From Labia minor (lineage: Eukaryota > Arthropoda > Insecta > Dermaptera > Spongiphoridae): DNA of 64,000 bases. This document shows, in pieces, positions 26,231 through 41,200 of this stretch. Each line of letters begins with the position of its first letter. The stretch's first letter is position 1. Below the pieces are notes generated by a model. The model saw only the letters and a list, made by a program, of their open reading frames with translations, did no database searches and had not been told where the DNA came from. The DNA is taken from assembly GCA_963082975.1 (NCBI GenBank), contig OY720350.1, positions 47,074,734 to 47,138,733 on the forward strand. Direction: 5' to 3'. The translations under genes and the position numbers were made by a program.

Positions 26231-28825
26231 TCTTAGCTTTTCCATTATTTTTATTTATTTATATTTTATCTTGGCAAAAATGTTGTTTTATAATAATGAT
26301 CTATCTATTTTAGTGGGTTTTATATGAAATGAAAGACTTAATTGCGTTTTCAATCTGAAAATCAGTAGCTGAAATTCAGAAGTTTTTTTATTATTATAAT
26401 TAAGATAATAAAAACAAATATATAAAGTTTATTATAATATTACCTGAAATTCAGAAGAAACAACATTTAAAGCCTTTTATTATATTTTGTTTATTTAAAT
26501 ATTGCTTCTTCAAGATTAGGAACATTATCACAAATTAAACTCAAATACTTCTGTCAAATATAAAAATTTTAACTCCTCTCTTTCTATCCAATCAGAGCGC
26601 CACCATCGGTGCGCGGGGAATATTCAAAATAATAGAGTAATATTACATATATATATTCTTTTTTTTTTACCGACCGGCGATAGTAAGGGAGGTATTGTTT
26701 TCACACCAAATTTCACATGTGGAGATTTTTACATATCTCCACGAATCATGCATTTTCTTAACAGAAAAAAGTATTTTTAGCATGATGTCTGTCCGTCCGT
26801 CTGTCCGTCCGTCTGTCCGTCTGTCCGTCTGTCCGTCCGTATAGATGTGTACAGCCTGAACGGCTTAACGGATTTTGATGAAATTTGGTATATTTACTTA
26901 ATGCATCAGTGGGATGAATTGATCAACTTTTGGTGCAATTCCGGAAACCGGAAGTGGTAGTATTAGCGATCGACGATAGGAAGGGAAGGGTTATTTTCAC
27001 ACCAAATTTCACATGAAGAGATTTTTTTACATATCACCACGAATCATGCACTTTGTATTGGTTTTATCCTCGGGAAAATCATATTTATTAGTTTTTTCTT
27101 GATTTAAAATTATATGATGTCATCCAGCCATTCATGACGTCACAGCCTGGTCTTACATATATATTATAAATAAAATAAAATTAAAAATATTTATGTTATA
27201 TTCATATCTGTTTTTTATTACATTAATAGATATATTAAAATTATTTGAAATTGTTTCTGTAGCTGGAAATTAATTTTTCAAACCGTCGGTCGGTTCGGAC
27301 CTTGCCACAGGTCAACTTATTTTTGTTATATATTTTTTTATATTTTTATTTATTATTTTGTATTAGAAATGTTCAAACTATATCCAACCACGTTCTGTCA
27401 TTCAATTACTTAATTTAAGAGATTTAGTACCGATAAGTTTCTTCTTTTTATCTCATCGCGCACAAACTTTCTAGACAAATGAACAAATACTAACAAGATT
27501 TTACACTTGACCTTACTTTACTAGTTAGTTGATCAACATTGAAGATTGACTTTTAATTTCAATTAAATTAAACTAATTAGTTTATCAATTTGAAAAAATA
27601 GCTTAGGATAATTCAGAATAGTGCAAGTTCCAATTATAAACTAATATAAAAAACAAAACAAAATGGCAGTTTATAAAGTTGGATAAAAAAATGCTTTAAA
27701 ATTTTTAATTGAAAATAAACTTTATAAATTATCAAAAGATAAACAACATATATTTTTTTTTAAATCTTTATTAATTGCATTAAAAATTTGGTATGATTAT
27801 GTGCATGGCCTAATTCTAAGTTAATATTCACTAATCAAATAATTATTTTTTATTTATGTAAATTATATATTTAAATGCATACGAAAAATATTTATTTACT
27901 TTTATTTTAATAAATCAGTATTTATTTTATGATTTACTTTCATTTGATTATGTATAGGTAATATGTTAAAATAAATATGAAAACGTAGCTAAAAATATTA
28001 TAAATGTTTAGAAATTAAAGTTACATTTACAATATCAAAATTAATCAGAAAACTTAGTTTTATGAGCCCTGAAAATTCAAAAAAAAAAAAAAAGATTTAT
28101 GTTTATTTAAAAAAAGATCAAAACTATAAATAAAACATTTTTTCTTATATTTAAATTACGAATTCCTATATAATATTAAAGCAATTTTGAAGATAAAATT
28201 GAGTACTTAATTGTATACGTATATTGAATGTTTTTTTCTTTTTTGACTTTATATTACTTCTAATATATCAAACGGTTTCTATTTTTATTTTAAATTTTAA
28301 AAAAATATTTTCAGTTTAGTCATTTAGTATTTTTATCTAGAAAGATTTGTTCAGGAGTTTTGGAAATTGGTAATTTTATAGATTTTATAGAGATTCCGAA
28401 TTTCTACTTTGGCACCTCGTATTTTTCCACTCTTGTTGCCTGCCATTTTAGACAAAGGGCGTCAATATGCAATTTTCTGACAATATCTTCATTCCGACTC
28501 ACTCCATGATTAAAAACATGTATATATACAAAATTAAACTAGAGAAAAATGCCTACAATATATGTAAATACCTTTTTTTCTAAAATCAATAGTTTTGGCG
28601 AACGAACGTCCAATTATCAATTACCAACCTTGAAAACTTTCCATAAAACCCCTTTTTTACTTTCCCGCATACTTCGTATAAGGGAAGTATTGGAATCGTC
28701 AAAAATTTCGACTTCGAGATTTCGAAAGATCTTGACGTTTTAGACCTCCCTGAGTCGGAAAATACCATTTTTCGAATTATGTCTGTGTGTGTGTATGTAT
28801 GTATGTATGTATGTATGTATGTATG

Positions 28826-28856
<31 letters not shown>

Positions 28857-31800
28857 TGTCTGTAAGCAAATTTACTCAAAAACTAATCAAGCTAGGACTT
28901 CGAAATTTGGTACACCGATATTATTGACAGTTTCTAGATTTCTATCAAAATTTCGTCAAAATCGGTTAACCGGAAGTGGTACTTTACCTACAATGGTTGC
29001 GTTTACCTTTCAAGTAAAGTACCAGTTTGCTTCGAGATATTTGCTTCATATTTTGTATATAGATTTAAAAATATGATAAAAATTCAGATACCAAATTTCA
29101 TCATGATCTGACTACCGGAAGTGACATTTTACCTATACAAGTAGGGTTTCCTTTTTAACGACCGACGATAGTAAGGGAGGTATTGTTTTCACACCAAATT
29201 TCACCTGTGGATATTTTTAGGTACATATCTCCACGAATCACGCATTTTCTTAACAGAAAAAAGTATTTTTAGCATGATGTCTGTCCGTCCGTCCGCTGTG
29301 TGTCCGTAGAGATGTGTACAGCTTGAACGGCTCAACGGATTTTGATGAAATTTGGTATATTTACTTAATACATCAGTATGATGAATGGATAAACTTTTGG
29401 TGCAAATCCGGAAACCGGAAGTGCTAGTATTGCCGATCGAAGAGAGGAAGTGAAGGGTTATTTTCATATCAAATTTCACGTGAAGGCATATCTCCACGTG
29501 TTATGCACTTTGTATTGGTTTTATCCTCGAGAAAAATCATCTTCATTAGTTTTTTCTTAATTTAAAATTATATGACGTCACCCAGCACTTCATGACGTCA
29601 CAGCCAGCCCTTATATATTATAAATAAAATAAAATTAAAAATATTTATATTATATCCATATCTGTTTTTTTTTACATTTAAAATATCAGTTAACCGGAAA
29701 TAGCACTTTATTACATTCTAAATATTCATTCACAACTCTTTATACCTATTTATATGCGGGAAAGTCGAGGGGAGGACACTCCCGCTTATTTTAAATCTAA
29801 TGACTGAACTATAACTATAAATTGCTTTATTTGTAATTAAATGAGAATTATGAAGAGAAAACAAAGAATATAAAAATTAAGGTAATAAGAATTTAGAAAA
29901 AAAAAAATTAATAGGACTAATGAATACTGTCAATTAATATACATATGTATGTGAAATACTCTTTGAAATCTGACACCACATTTATTTAAAAATAGAAATT
30001 TTTTTTCAAACCAATAATTTTTAAGCCAACTCCTTTATTGATTTAAATTAAATTTTTTAATGATATATAAACAAATCGAATTTATTGAAATATCAAACTA
30101 AAAAGCTTTTTATTATCTTATAATTATAAATAGATGAAAGCCATGTTTGAATTGTCATTTTAATTAAGCGCCCTAAAGTGAACCATATTGTATTTGTTCA
30201 CAGTTCAATATCATTATTAGGATTATTGTCAATAATAGGAAAGGTTCTATACCCAATATCTAAGGACATAACCCCATTCAGATGGTGCCTTGATAAATAA
30301 ACATCGAAACCAATTGAAGCAAGTCAGCCATGCTTTTATCAAATTAATTGGACATTGAGGCTTACTTCATCAGTTATATTACTCATACTAGTTAAAATAT
30401 TAATTAAAGATCAAAGGAGATGAACAATTATTAATTAATTTCAATTAAAAACTAAAATAGTTTTTTAAAATTAGACAAATATTGCAGTTTATTCTTGGAA
30501 TTGCAGTTTTTCAGATACTATTCTTACTTACTTTTTATATACTACAGTATCAATTCTTTTTTGCATTCACTTACCTATATATCTCATATGATAAAAAGTA
30601 TTTCAAAGGATTAAAAAAAATTGATTATTGTCCTTATTGTGGAATTTAGGAAATAGAATAAGTATGATGGTTATACCAGATTTTTTTATTTTAGTATTTT
30701 CAATTAATTAATGTTTATAAATGAGGGTGAAATTTCTTTGTTTGAGTTTCATAAAATGCAAACTTGATAGACATACATACTAAATAAATATTTAAATTTT
30801 CCAATTTACGAAATGTACAATTAATTAAATAACTTAAGTATATATTCATTTAAAATCTATCTTTAAAAAATATTAACTACTAAGATCAATATTTTCCATA
30901 GATAATTATAAATTTATACATATGCAGAAATACTTGTATAAAAGTATTTTTAATTACTCTTCACTTACTCTTACAACCCTTAAAGGGTGTGGGCCTTTCA
31001 AGTCAATTACTGCCAGAGTAGAGGTGATGAATAATCTGTACATCGGATCCTCTCAACCTACTTTTAGTTTTGAAAGCCTAAAAACCCCAGAAAGAAAAAA
31101 AATCATTTCTATAAGCAGATGCACTACAGATACCCAATCGAGAAGCCTAAATATTTTTCATTACTTATTATAATTTTATTTAGACCGCTTAATTAATTTA
31201 TATATTTTAATTTTTTATATTTCAGAGTCTGCTCAAACCCAACGCATATATTGTAACCCAGGGGCCCACAGAAACAACCGTTTGTGATTTCTGGAGAATG
31301 ATTTGGCAAGAGAAAGCAGCATGCATTGTTATGCTCACAAAAACATTTGATTTTATTAAAGTAATTAAAAAAAACAAAAATCAATTTTTTTATCTTCATT
31401 TCTTTACTAAAACTAATTATAATTATCAAAATTTTAGTAAATAATATACATATATTGATATTAAAATTAAATATTATACACATATTATTCAATTAATTTT
31501 ATATTTTATATTTTAGAATATATTAATAATATTTTTAAAAAAAATATAAAATTTTCTCGATTATTTAATTATTCAAAAAATGATTAATATTTATTTTTTA
31601 AGGTGATGTGCATGCAATATTGGCCATCAAATATGGAGAAAACAGAGACATATGGTACAATTAGCATTTCGGTGATGACTGAAGAAGAATTAGCCAATTT
31701 CCACATTCGCACATTTCGAGTGGTCAATACAAACCCGACAACGGTAAGAGATCTTCACCTTATCTCCTCCTCCTTGAAAGGATTTACGTCATCACTAAAA

Positions 31801-32233
31801 TAGAGGGCAAAAATAGAAAGGCTTTCATCTCCACCCACCTTATAACCCTCTCTAGATTTTTTCCTTGTCACTTTTGAAAGGTCAAAGAACAAATTTGTTT
31901 CTCTCCAAAAGCGAATTCGAGTGACAAATATAAATCACTTATATTGAAGCCAACTCCCTATTGGTTGCTGTTTTTAACCAATTTTCACCATTGAAGATGG
32001 ACCTTGAGTAGAACTTGTTCCCCTGGTCTTTCAATACATATATAGAAATATAAATAAAAGAATAATACAATTTCAATATTGATTTGATTCAGTCAACAAA
32101 CAAAGAATGATAAAAAATTAATGTAGAGGAATTGACTATCGCCTTTTCCTCTCTTTCTTTCCAATATCATTTCAATAGTCTATTAGATAGATTCTATAGA
32201 AGTGTCTATTGGATTGAATTTTATATTTATTTT

Positions 32234-32291
<58 letters not shown>

Positions 32292-35200
32292 TATAGTATT
32301 ATTCATCTGTGAACATGTAAATCAATTGATAATTTATAAATAAATATATTGATCTTTATACATTTAATAAGTGAGGCTAGATATTTAATATTTAATTTAT
32401 TTAAGTTTCATAAATCTAATTAAAACAGTTGTTATATAATATCATTCATATAATATCCCCATGAATATAATTCCACCAAATCCAGCGCCTGAAAATTATG
32501 CAATCATATCCACTATTCTAATATTAATAAAAATAATCGTTTAAAGTTACAGTTACAGTTACACTTACAGTTAGGGTTATATTGATATAAATAAACAATT
32601 ATATTTTTCCAGTTTTTTACGTTTTAATAAAATTTTTAATCTTTATTTACCCTAACATATCCAATTTTTAGATAATTTATTTAATGGAAAAATCATAATT
32701 GATTATCCAATTGAGTTCCAATTTTAAAGTTAAATTATCAATAGGAATAAATTAAAACTTTTGGTTCTACTTTTATTTATAAAAGATATAGAAAAATATA
32801 AAGAAACAATTTCATATCAACTCTTCTATAAATCAAGAACTCTATCATAATGACATTCTGATTAGCTAATGAACCTTTCTCTTTAAATGAAATGATCAAA
32901 ATTCTCGTCACTTTTGTATATTGTACTTTGCGTTTTTATCAAAAAGGCCTGAAATTGATTTTATATTTTTAATGTTATGTAAAATGAATTAATCCTTACT
33001 TCAAAAAACTCGACATTGAATGAATATTTAATTTTCAAACTTTTTTTTTTTTTATAAAAGTAAATATTTTTGTATTTTATTTGACTACTTAGAATTTGGT
33101 AAAAAGTTAGAGAATTAATTAATAATTTTAAAACGAAAGTTATTTTTTCTCAGGTTAAAAAAAAATATTTGAGTAAAAAATAGTTAAATAAAACTTAAAT
33201 TATAATTTTAATTTATAACTCTCACGTCTTCAAAACTAAATATACTATACTACGTTATTTCGCTTGAATAAATATATTTAACTAATAAAAAACTTCTAAA
33301 TAAATTAACAAAACTTTTATATGAAATAAAAACTGAATAAGTATTATAGTTAAGAATCATATAAAGATTTAACTAAAGCTAATTATTATAATTTTATTTA
33401 TTTATTTATATATAGTTTTGAAATCGTGATTTTATTTCAAAACTATTTAATATAATATTTATTAAATATTATATAATTCAATGTTTATAACATAATAAAA
33501 GAATTATAAAACACACTGCATTTTATGAAATAATTATTTTTTAAAATTCCCATTTCATTTAATTATTTTTTTAGTTTCATATCAAAAATAGATGATTAAA
33601 GAAGGATTTTAAAAATTAAAATAAATTTCAGGGGACGTCTGAGGAACGGCATCTAATTCAATTTCATTATACCGAATGGCCGAGTCATACTTGCCCATTT
33701 GCAGCTGCCATTTTAGAATTTAGAAGACGAGTTCGTGCTGTAGTGGGTACTTACCATGCACCCGAATTACTGGGTCCAATGGTTGTGCATTGCAAGTGAG
33801 ATTTGATTTATGTTTTAAAAATTTTATCTTCTTCTAATTATTTTTCAATATTATAAATTAATTTATTTGTTTGTTTGTTTAGTGATGGTGGTGGTCGATC
33901 TGGAGTGTTTTTAGCTGTAGATGGAAATTTGGAACTTTCAGAAGAAGAAGATGCATTTGATGTTTTTGGATATTTAAAAAAATTAAGACAGTCGCGTAAA
34001 GGATTGATAGAAACGATGGTGAGAATATTTTTTTTTCAAAATGAAATCAATAAATAGAAGCATTTTTTTTTTTTTTAATTTTAATATTGAAAAAATCAGT
34101 TAAAAAATTAGGTTCACTTACTAACTTAATAGGGTGTAGAAAAAAGAAATAGTAAAATTGATAATTTTTTCATAAAATAATTTCTTGTTTTTTTTTTTTT
34201 TTGGTTAATGATAAAGAGTTGATTTTTTTTTTAAATAGTTTTCTTTTCTTTTCTCACTAAAAATTTCTTTTCTTGGATCTATTTACTTAGCTATCATTTT
34301 TTTTATCATAAAATCACATAAACAACCCTCGTTTTAATATCAGTATCTTACTCCTTTTTCTTTTAGGACCAATATAAATTTGTTTACGATACACTTGAGG
34401 AATTCGTGGTTTGTGGCGCCTCGTGGTTTCCAGTCAAGGATCTCTCGCAACGGCTTAAATTGAAAAGCATTAAGAACCCAGTGACGAAAATGAATGAATA
34501 CCAACGAGAATACCAGGTAGACAGGGTTAACCCAGGGAAAAGAGTATAGAATGTCAATATATTAGGAACGTGAGGTTGGAAGATGTGTTTTGTCTCATGT
34601 AGCATCTAAAGGGCAAGGTATGAACTTGTATAGTATCCTGTCCTGAGGATGTTATTTGAGAAGAAACCAATAAACATCGATTTTCATTGCGATCTTCTCT
34701 CTGAAGAAACAGAAGAATATTAATTTATTAAATGAAAGAAATCAAAAAGAAAATATTCAATATTTAGATGATTACTTATAATATAATCATAATTAATACT
34801 GATAATATCTATTTTTTATTCATTTTTTTACTCATTATTTATTTTTAATTTATCTTTAATAATTTAAGAGAATTATATTCATGAATTTTTATTCTTAAAG
34901 TCACAAATTCATTAAAATTGATATGTAATTAAATAAGAAAATTATTTTAAAAATCCAAGTTTTCATTTCAATTTATGAAAAAATACTATTCTTGCCAAAT
35001 TATGAAATTTGAACCTAAAATCAATAATAATTCGTTAATCAAATGGACTTATCAATGTAAAATAATTTCTTAGAGTTTTTTTTTTGTTTTGTTTTTTGAA
35101 AAAAGTAAATATCATTATAATCCCCAGAAACGTTACTAAAAATTTTCAAACTTATTTTTTTATCAACATCGTAAATAACTTTGATATTTACCAGAATATA

Positions 35201-38200
35201 TACTTTAGTCTGATTTATTTTTTTAATCTTAAATTTAATCAATAAAATTTAACTTTTTATATCGATAGTAAAAAAAATGATGCGTGTATTATAATATGAC
35301 AATTAATTTGAAATGTCAAGATGGATTAAATAAATTTTAATTTAATACAAGTTTTTTTATGTGTGAGGAATTTTAATAAAATATTTTTGAAATTGTATTA
35401 TTTGTTATTTTAGCAAATTTGCAAACAAACACCCCGATTCACAATTGGAGATTGTGCAGGAGGTCATCGAGGAGATAATAGGGAGAAGAATCGAGATGTT
35501 CTTGTTGTTCCACGTAAGTAGAAATAAATATTATTTTATTATAAATTATATATGTATATAGATATTTTCTTTCTAAATTCCACATATCAAATATATTCAT
35601 TTTTTTTTTAATTTTTTTTTTAATTTATAATTCATAAATCATATTAACTAATAAAAACAAACATTAAAAATGAATAATATTTTTTTTTTCTATAACAGCT
35701 GATAATTCGCGTCCATATTTGACATCATTTCAGGGAAATAACTTCACTGATTATATCAATGCTGTATTTGTAGACGTAAGTGTATTTACAATTTTTTATT
35801 ATCTTACTTTTTTACAATGTTTTATCGTACACTTGATCGACAAATGTAAATAAATATATAAATAACAATGGGATTAAGAACAATTTTCCATTAAAATGTT
35901 AAAAGATAAAGTCAAAAAAGAGGAGGTCTTATTTTGATCAATAATCAAAACAAACACATAAATACGAGACGAGGTCAATAAGTCTCTGACTTTTTGAATC
36001 AAACACAGGTTTTTGGTTAAAAATTGATTTTATTTTTCAATGTAGTCTCCTTTGAGTTCTATACACTTCATCCAGCGTTTCTCGAATTTTTTTATCCCTT
36101 ACAAAAAATAAGATTTGTTGTGGACATCAAATTAGATTTTTTTGTGAGTTAATTTCACCGTTGGAGCCAAATCTCTTTCCGATGAGCCATGTCTTCAGGT
36201 TTGGAAACAAGAAATAGTCACTCGGGGCTAAATCCGAAGAATAAGGCGGATGAGGGGAGCAATTTGTGCTCTAATTCATGGATTTTCATGGAAATTCACT
36301 TTCTCCATTTTCTTCTTAAACAAAAACTAAAAGACCCAGCTGATTCAAATTTCGACAGGAATCAGTTGCCTGCTGACAGAAGTAGTGTTGCCATTTCATT
36401 TAAAAGACAGGAAAATCTAAAAGTCACGGACTTATTAACCTGCCCTCGTTTTAAAATATAAAATAGGTATTCATTATTTTAATTTATTTAAAATATATTG
36501 TTGGTAAAAAAGAGATATTCATTTATTAAAAACAAACAAACAATATTTCTTTTAATTTTTATTATTTGCCAACATTTTTGCTTTCTTCTGTAACCTCCTC
36601 AGAATTCAGTGATTATTAAGATTGTGATTTTTTATATTGTAATATATAAATTTATACGAAGTCTGTTCAAAAGAAAAGGTGAATGTTGAATTTTCTCGGG
36701 CTGTGTACAGTCGATTATCGAATTATTTTTTTTTGTTATGTTGGTACACATATGTTTCTCATATTATCAGCCATTTTGGATTAGTAGTTTTTGACAACTG
36801 GGGGAAAAGTTAATCTCGTTTTGTGTGTTCTTCGATTTTTTACTTAAACAAAAATAAGGAATACTACAAGGAAGTTATGCAACATTGCTCAAACAATCGG
36901 AATTATGGAAAAACAAATCATGGATTCTGCATCACGATAATGCACCAGCTCACACATCATTGCTTGTTCATTGATTTTTTGTCCAAAAACAACACCGTAA
37001 TTTTGCGAAAAGCGCATTTCAGAAGTGTTTTGAAAGAAGCGCTGGCATAAGTGCATTATATCTGAGGGGAATTACTTTGAAGGGGACAAAATGGATATTG
37101 ATGAAGAAATAATAGTAGTATTTCTAAATAATTCAAAATTCACCTTTTCCTCGTATATATTCAGTAATGACTATGAAAACTATTTATTTTTTATTATATA
37201 TAATATATTTTCATAAATCATTTTTTACGGACATCTCAATTATTTTTTTTTTTTATTTTTGATTAATTTTGATTTGAATTCACTCAATTACTAGTACATA
37301 TATTAATGTAAAATGGGTTTTGAATATGTTTTTAACCTGTATATATATATTATATCATATTAAAAATATAAATAATCGAGTCAAAAAATTTTTAATAAGA
37401 AATATATATAATATTCTTTTATTTTATTGTTCAATATCCATAATCATTTATATTCACTTTTATATCTTCCATATTCTTAACTAGAAATATTATTATATTT
37501 TTACTTCTCTTAGGGTTATACAAAGCCTCGCGAATACATTGTTACTGAATGGCCCTTGAAGCAAACTTGTGGTGAATTCTGGTCTCTTGTCTACGATTAT
37601 GACTGTGCAGCTGTTGTTGTGCTTTGTGTTCCACCCCATAACTCAGTGAGTAACCAACTTTCAAGTGAGATAATAATAATTTAAGTAAACACCTCATTTA
37701 AATATGTTTTGAGTCATTTCTCGGAAATTATAACCCCTCCTCTTATCATGAGATTACCTCAATGTCGTTTCCCAGTTTCAAATTGAAACATTAGCTTAAG
37801 ACGTTTAATTCACGACAACAAAATAAACAGATAATGACAAGAACACGCTTTTCACAAAATAGAAATATTTTCATATACATTCTATCAGTAAATTTTCACG
37901 ATGTTGAAAGATTAAGTTAAGTTCTATAGTAATTACTCTCTCTCTCTCTCTCTTTTTCTCTCCCCCCTTACCTACTACTCTCAATTAAAATAAAACAAAT
38001 TTCATTTTTTACTTAAAGTTATAATCTCACATATTTTATCTTTTCTTAACATTCTTTACAGATTATGAATATTATAATAAATGTATTAAAAGGCCATGGA
38101 GTGCCTCTTATATTTTTATTTAGCTATTTCCAATTAAATCTTAGTATACCTATTATTTATAATTTATACTATTAATTTGTTTATTTTAGTTCCTGGAAGA

Positions 38201-41200
38201 ATATATTTTTATTTTTAAAAAAAAAATTTTCCAAATGATGTTAATTATTTATAATTTTTGTAATTGTATTATTAAAATATTTATAAAATTATATTTTTTA
38301 TAATATTTTTGTGTCAATAGCAAAATTTTCCATCATTTTGGCCTGAGAGTCGTCATTCGAAGAAATACGGACCAGTCTTTACAATTGATCACATTTCACA
38401 TAATCACTATACTAATATAAAGACGTGGGTGTTTCGAATCAATAAAAAGGTAAAATATCATCATTAATCATATCCTACCCCCCTCTTTTGTTTTCTAAAT
38501 AATCTCTCCTTTGATTGTGTATTTTCCTTATTCACAATATATTATAAAAAACACTTTCCTTTTCATATTAAATTGAACAAAATTGATTATTAGAAGAGCT
38601 TTAAACAATAATCTGAAAATATATACTCTATGAAGGAAAACATGACGTTAATATATAAAACATACTATAGATTAGAAGTATAAATAAGAATTTTATCTCA
38701 GTTTAAAAGATAATCATTTTCAACTTACCATTAATGATGGATGAACTCTATAATATTCAAATATAATTTCACTTTGAAGATATCTGATATATTAATGATT
38801 TTCAGTTAATAATAGAAAAATTATATCAATTTGAATGCATCATTTGCATGGCAACAGGTGACGGCTGGTAAACTCCTTAATGTAGGCATCCAGTTATGCG
38901 GTAACGGGAAGGATAATCCATTCAATATAGAACTCCAACTAAATCTGATATTTATAAATTAAATATCTTATCAACATATTATATAATATAATTATAAATT
39001 ATATAGGATCATATTATATAAGGACATCATTTATTTAGTATTAATTTTAATTTATAATTAAAATTCTATAAACTAATTTATCAAAAGGGAATACAGGCAT
39101 TTTATCAAGTTTAATATTAATAGAGTTCTCATTTAAGTTAATAACTAACATAAATATAAATATTTGTAATTATTAATTTATTTTCATTTAATGAGATAAA
39201 TAATTAAAAACTATTTCTTATTTAACATTTTAGTAACCGTAATTTTCTATATTTTCATATATAAGTAGTTACTTTACTTAAATTAAGGTCAAATTAAATA
39301 AAAAGCTCTTCTAATACTATTATTATAGATTAAAAAAAAATAAATAAACAAAACAAAAGAAAATTTATTTTAATAATATGTAAATCCATTCCTTTAAAAT
39401 CCAAACCGTTTGGCATACTTTAGCTGAATGTGCATCCTCTTATAGCTTCTTCCATTAAATTCACTTTTTCACAAAATGTATACACACTCACTTGTTTTAT
39501 TAAGTAGAAAAAAATTATCATTGAATAAAAGAGAGAGAATAATATTTCTATATTATATATTATAATTTTAATAATAATTTTAATATTTTTAAAAATGTAG
39601 GGTATACTTTATAAATGATATATTTAATAATATATATAGTTACTTTACTTAATATTATATAAATTTCAGTTCATTTCTGTTTTGCTTATATATAAATACT
39701 TGCATTTGATGAAAAACATAGCTGAGTGATGATAATCTTGAGATTACTGAACGTAAGAATGAAAGTTCAAAACTCACTAAGTTCACAAAAATTTAAAATA
39801 TAATTTAATATTTAATTAATATAATTTGATGAAAAATAATAAGATTATAAATCATTAAAACAAAACATAATAAAGTAGTCCCGTTTTAAATTTTTATTAA
39901 ATTAATCAATTTTCTAACGTTTAAAATTCTTTATTGTTTATTGATCAATTAAATTGAATGTAATATTGAATGTAAAAATTTAAAAAAAAATTCTTGAAAT
40001 ATTAATCTTAAATACAACAAATAAAATTAATAGTACATTTATATATATATATATTAATTAATTTTATCTCATTTACGTTTTCAATATACAAATTGATAAT
40101 AATTTATTTCTCTCTCTTAAGTAAAATTATAATTGATTTCTATTTAATTTATTCTCACTTATAATCACACGTACTTATTTTTATGAATGAAAAAATCATG
40201 TTATGAGCTATACTTATATTTTTCTAATATTGTTTTAATTTTATTAATTTATATAATACTGTGAGTAATAGAATTTGAATTTAATATTAATTGATTGAAT
40301 GTGTGTGTGTGCGTGTATGCGTGTGGCATTAAATGTGGTTTTATTATTTTTTTGGTGTGGCTTTTGGCGGTGTGATTATTTTTTTTGCATGGCGTGCGCC
40401 TTTTTCGGCTCCTAGGATTTAAAACATCGAACAGCTGTCGTACTACCAGGATTTGAAAATCGAAAGGTAATTTCAACTCCTCCCTTCATTCCCTTTAATA
40501 TATTTATTAAATAGAAGATAAGAATTACATATACTATATTTCTATGATTGATATATTAAACTATTTTATTAATTCCCAAAATCAATTATAATTTTTATAA
40601 CATATTTGGATTTGTTTATTTTTATATGAATTTTCATTAAATCAAATAAAAAAACTTTTTTATAAAGAAAATTCCCTATAATTGATTTAATATATACGAG
40701 GGGCATTCGGAAATTATTATTTTAAAAAATTATTTGAAAAAATTAAACGAAACTATTTTATATACAATTTGATATCCAAACTACTTTTTTATAACGACCT
40801 CGTTCAAGTTTTGGCATTTTCTGTACCGTTTAATCAGTTTTTCTGCATATTCAGTTGCCTTCAAATTGTATAATCTTTGATGAACGTCTTATTTCATCAT
40901 TTCGCACACACATCTCGGATACAAATCTATTTCAGTTTGCCACTATCTACAATCCATTTGACAATTCCTTTGATTACTGTTTAGTAATTAGTAATAGAAT
41001 TTTAAAATGGGTGAAAAAATTGACAATTACGCCAAGTGAGGAGTACAGTGTTATCACTTTTTAAACACACTAAAAGTGAAAACAAAATTTACAAGAAAAT
41101 AACTGACATTTTCCATGATATGATGAAGGTTCAGTTTTTAAATGCTACAATAAGCAGAATAGACAACTGGTAAAAGGGTAAATGCAGTGGCGTAACTAGT

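Larger units (their letters stand above)
22712..26647 (-). mobile_element. gypsy-type LTR retrotransposon, RT/integrase replaced by coiled-coil frames
   Basis: Two direct repeats of 359 bp (22712-23070 and 26289-26647) look identical base for base. On the - strand each LTR starts TGTAATATTAC. A polypurine tract (AGGGGGGAGA, 23071-23080 read on -) sits directly before the downstream LTR, fixing orientation as minus. In - strand order: a coiled-coil gag-like remnant near 25900-26040; protease motif [12 protein letters not shown] near 25700-25735; [12 protein letters not shown] and [19 protein letters not shown] (25030-25422); then about 1.9 kb of coiled-coil and Lys/Glu repeat frames. The polymerase, RNase H and integrase are absent. 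Indistinguishable LTRs imply recent insertion. Confidence 0.8.
21506..31225. other. 9.7-kb intron with repeat insertions
   Basis: Holds a mariner foldback (21983), a gypsy-type LTR element (22712-26647), an F1 copy abutting it (26661) and an F3 element containing a truncated F1 (28653-29786). Stretches 21506-21980, 27325-28652 and 29787-31225 are A+T-rich. At 30922-31170 there is an 83-codon open frame with no splice signals or recognisable motif, which I leave unassigned. Confidence 0.55.

Noticed and set aside
30922-31173. 83-codon + strand frame before the exon at 31226
   Set aside because: No splice sites in the right phase, no motif, and in-frame joining to the PTP exon is not possible.
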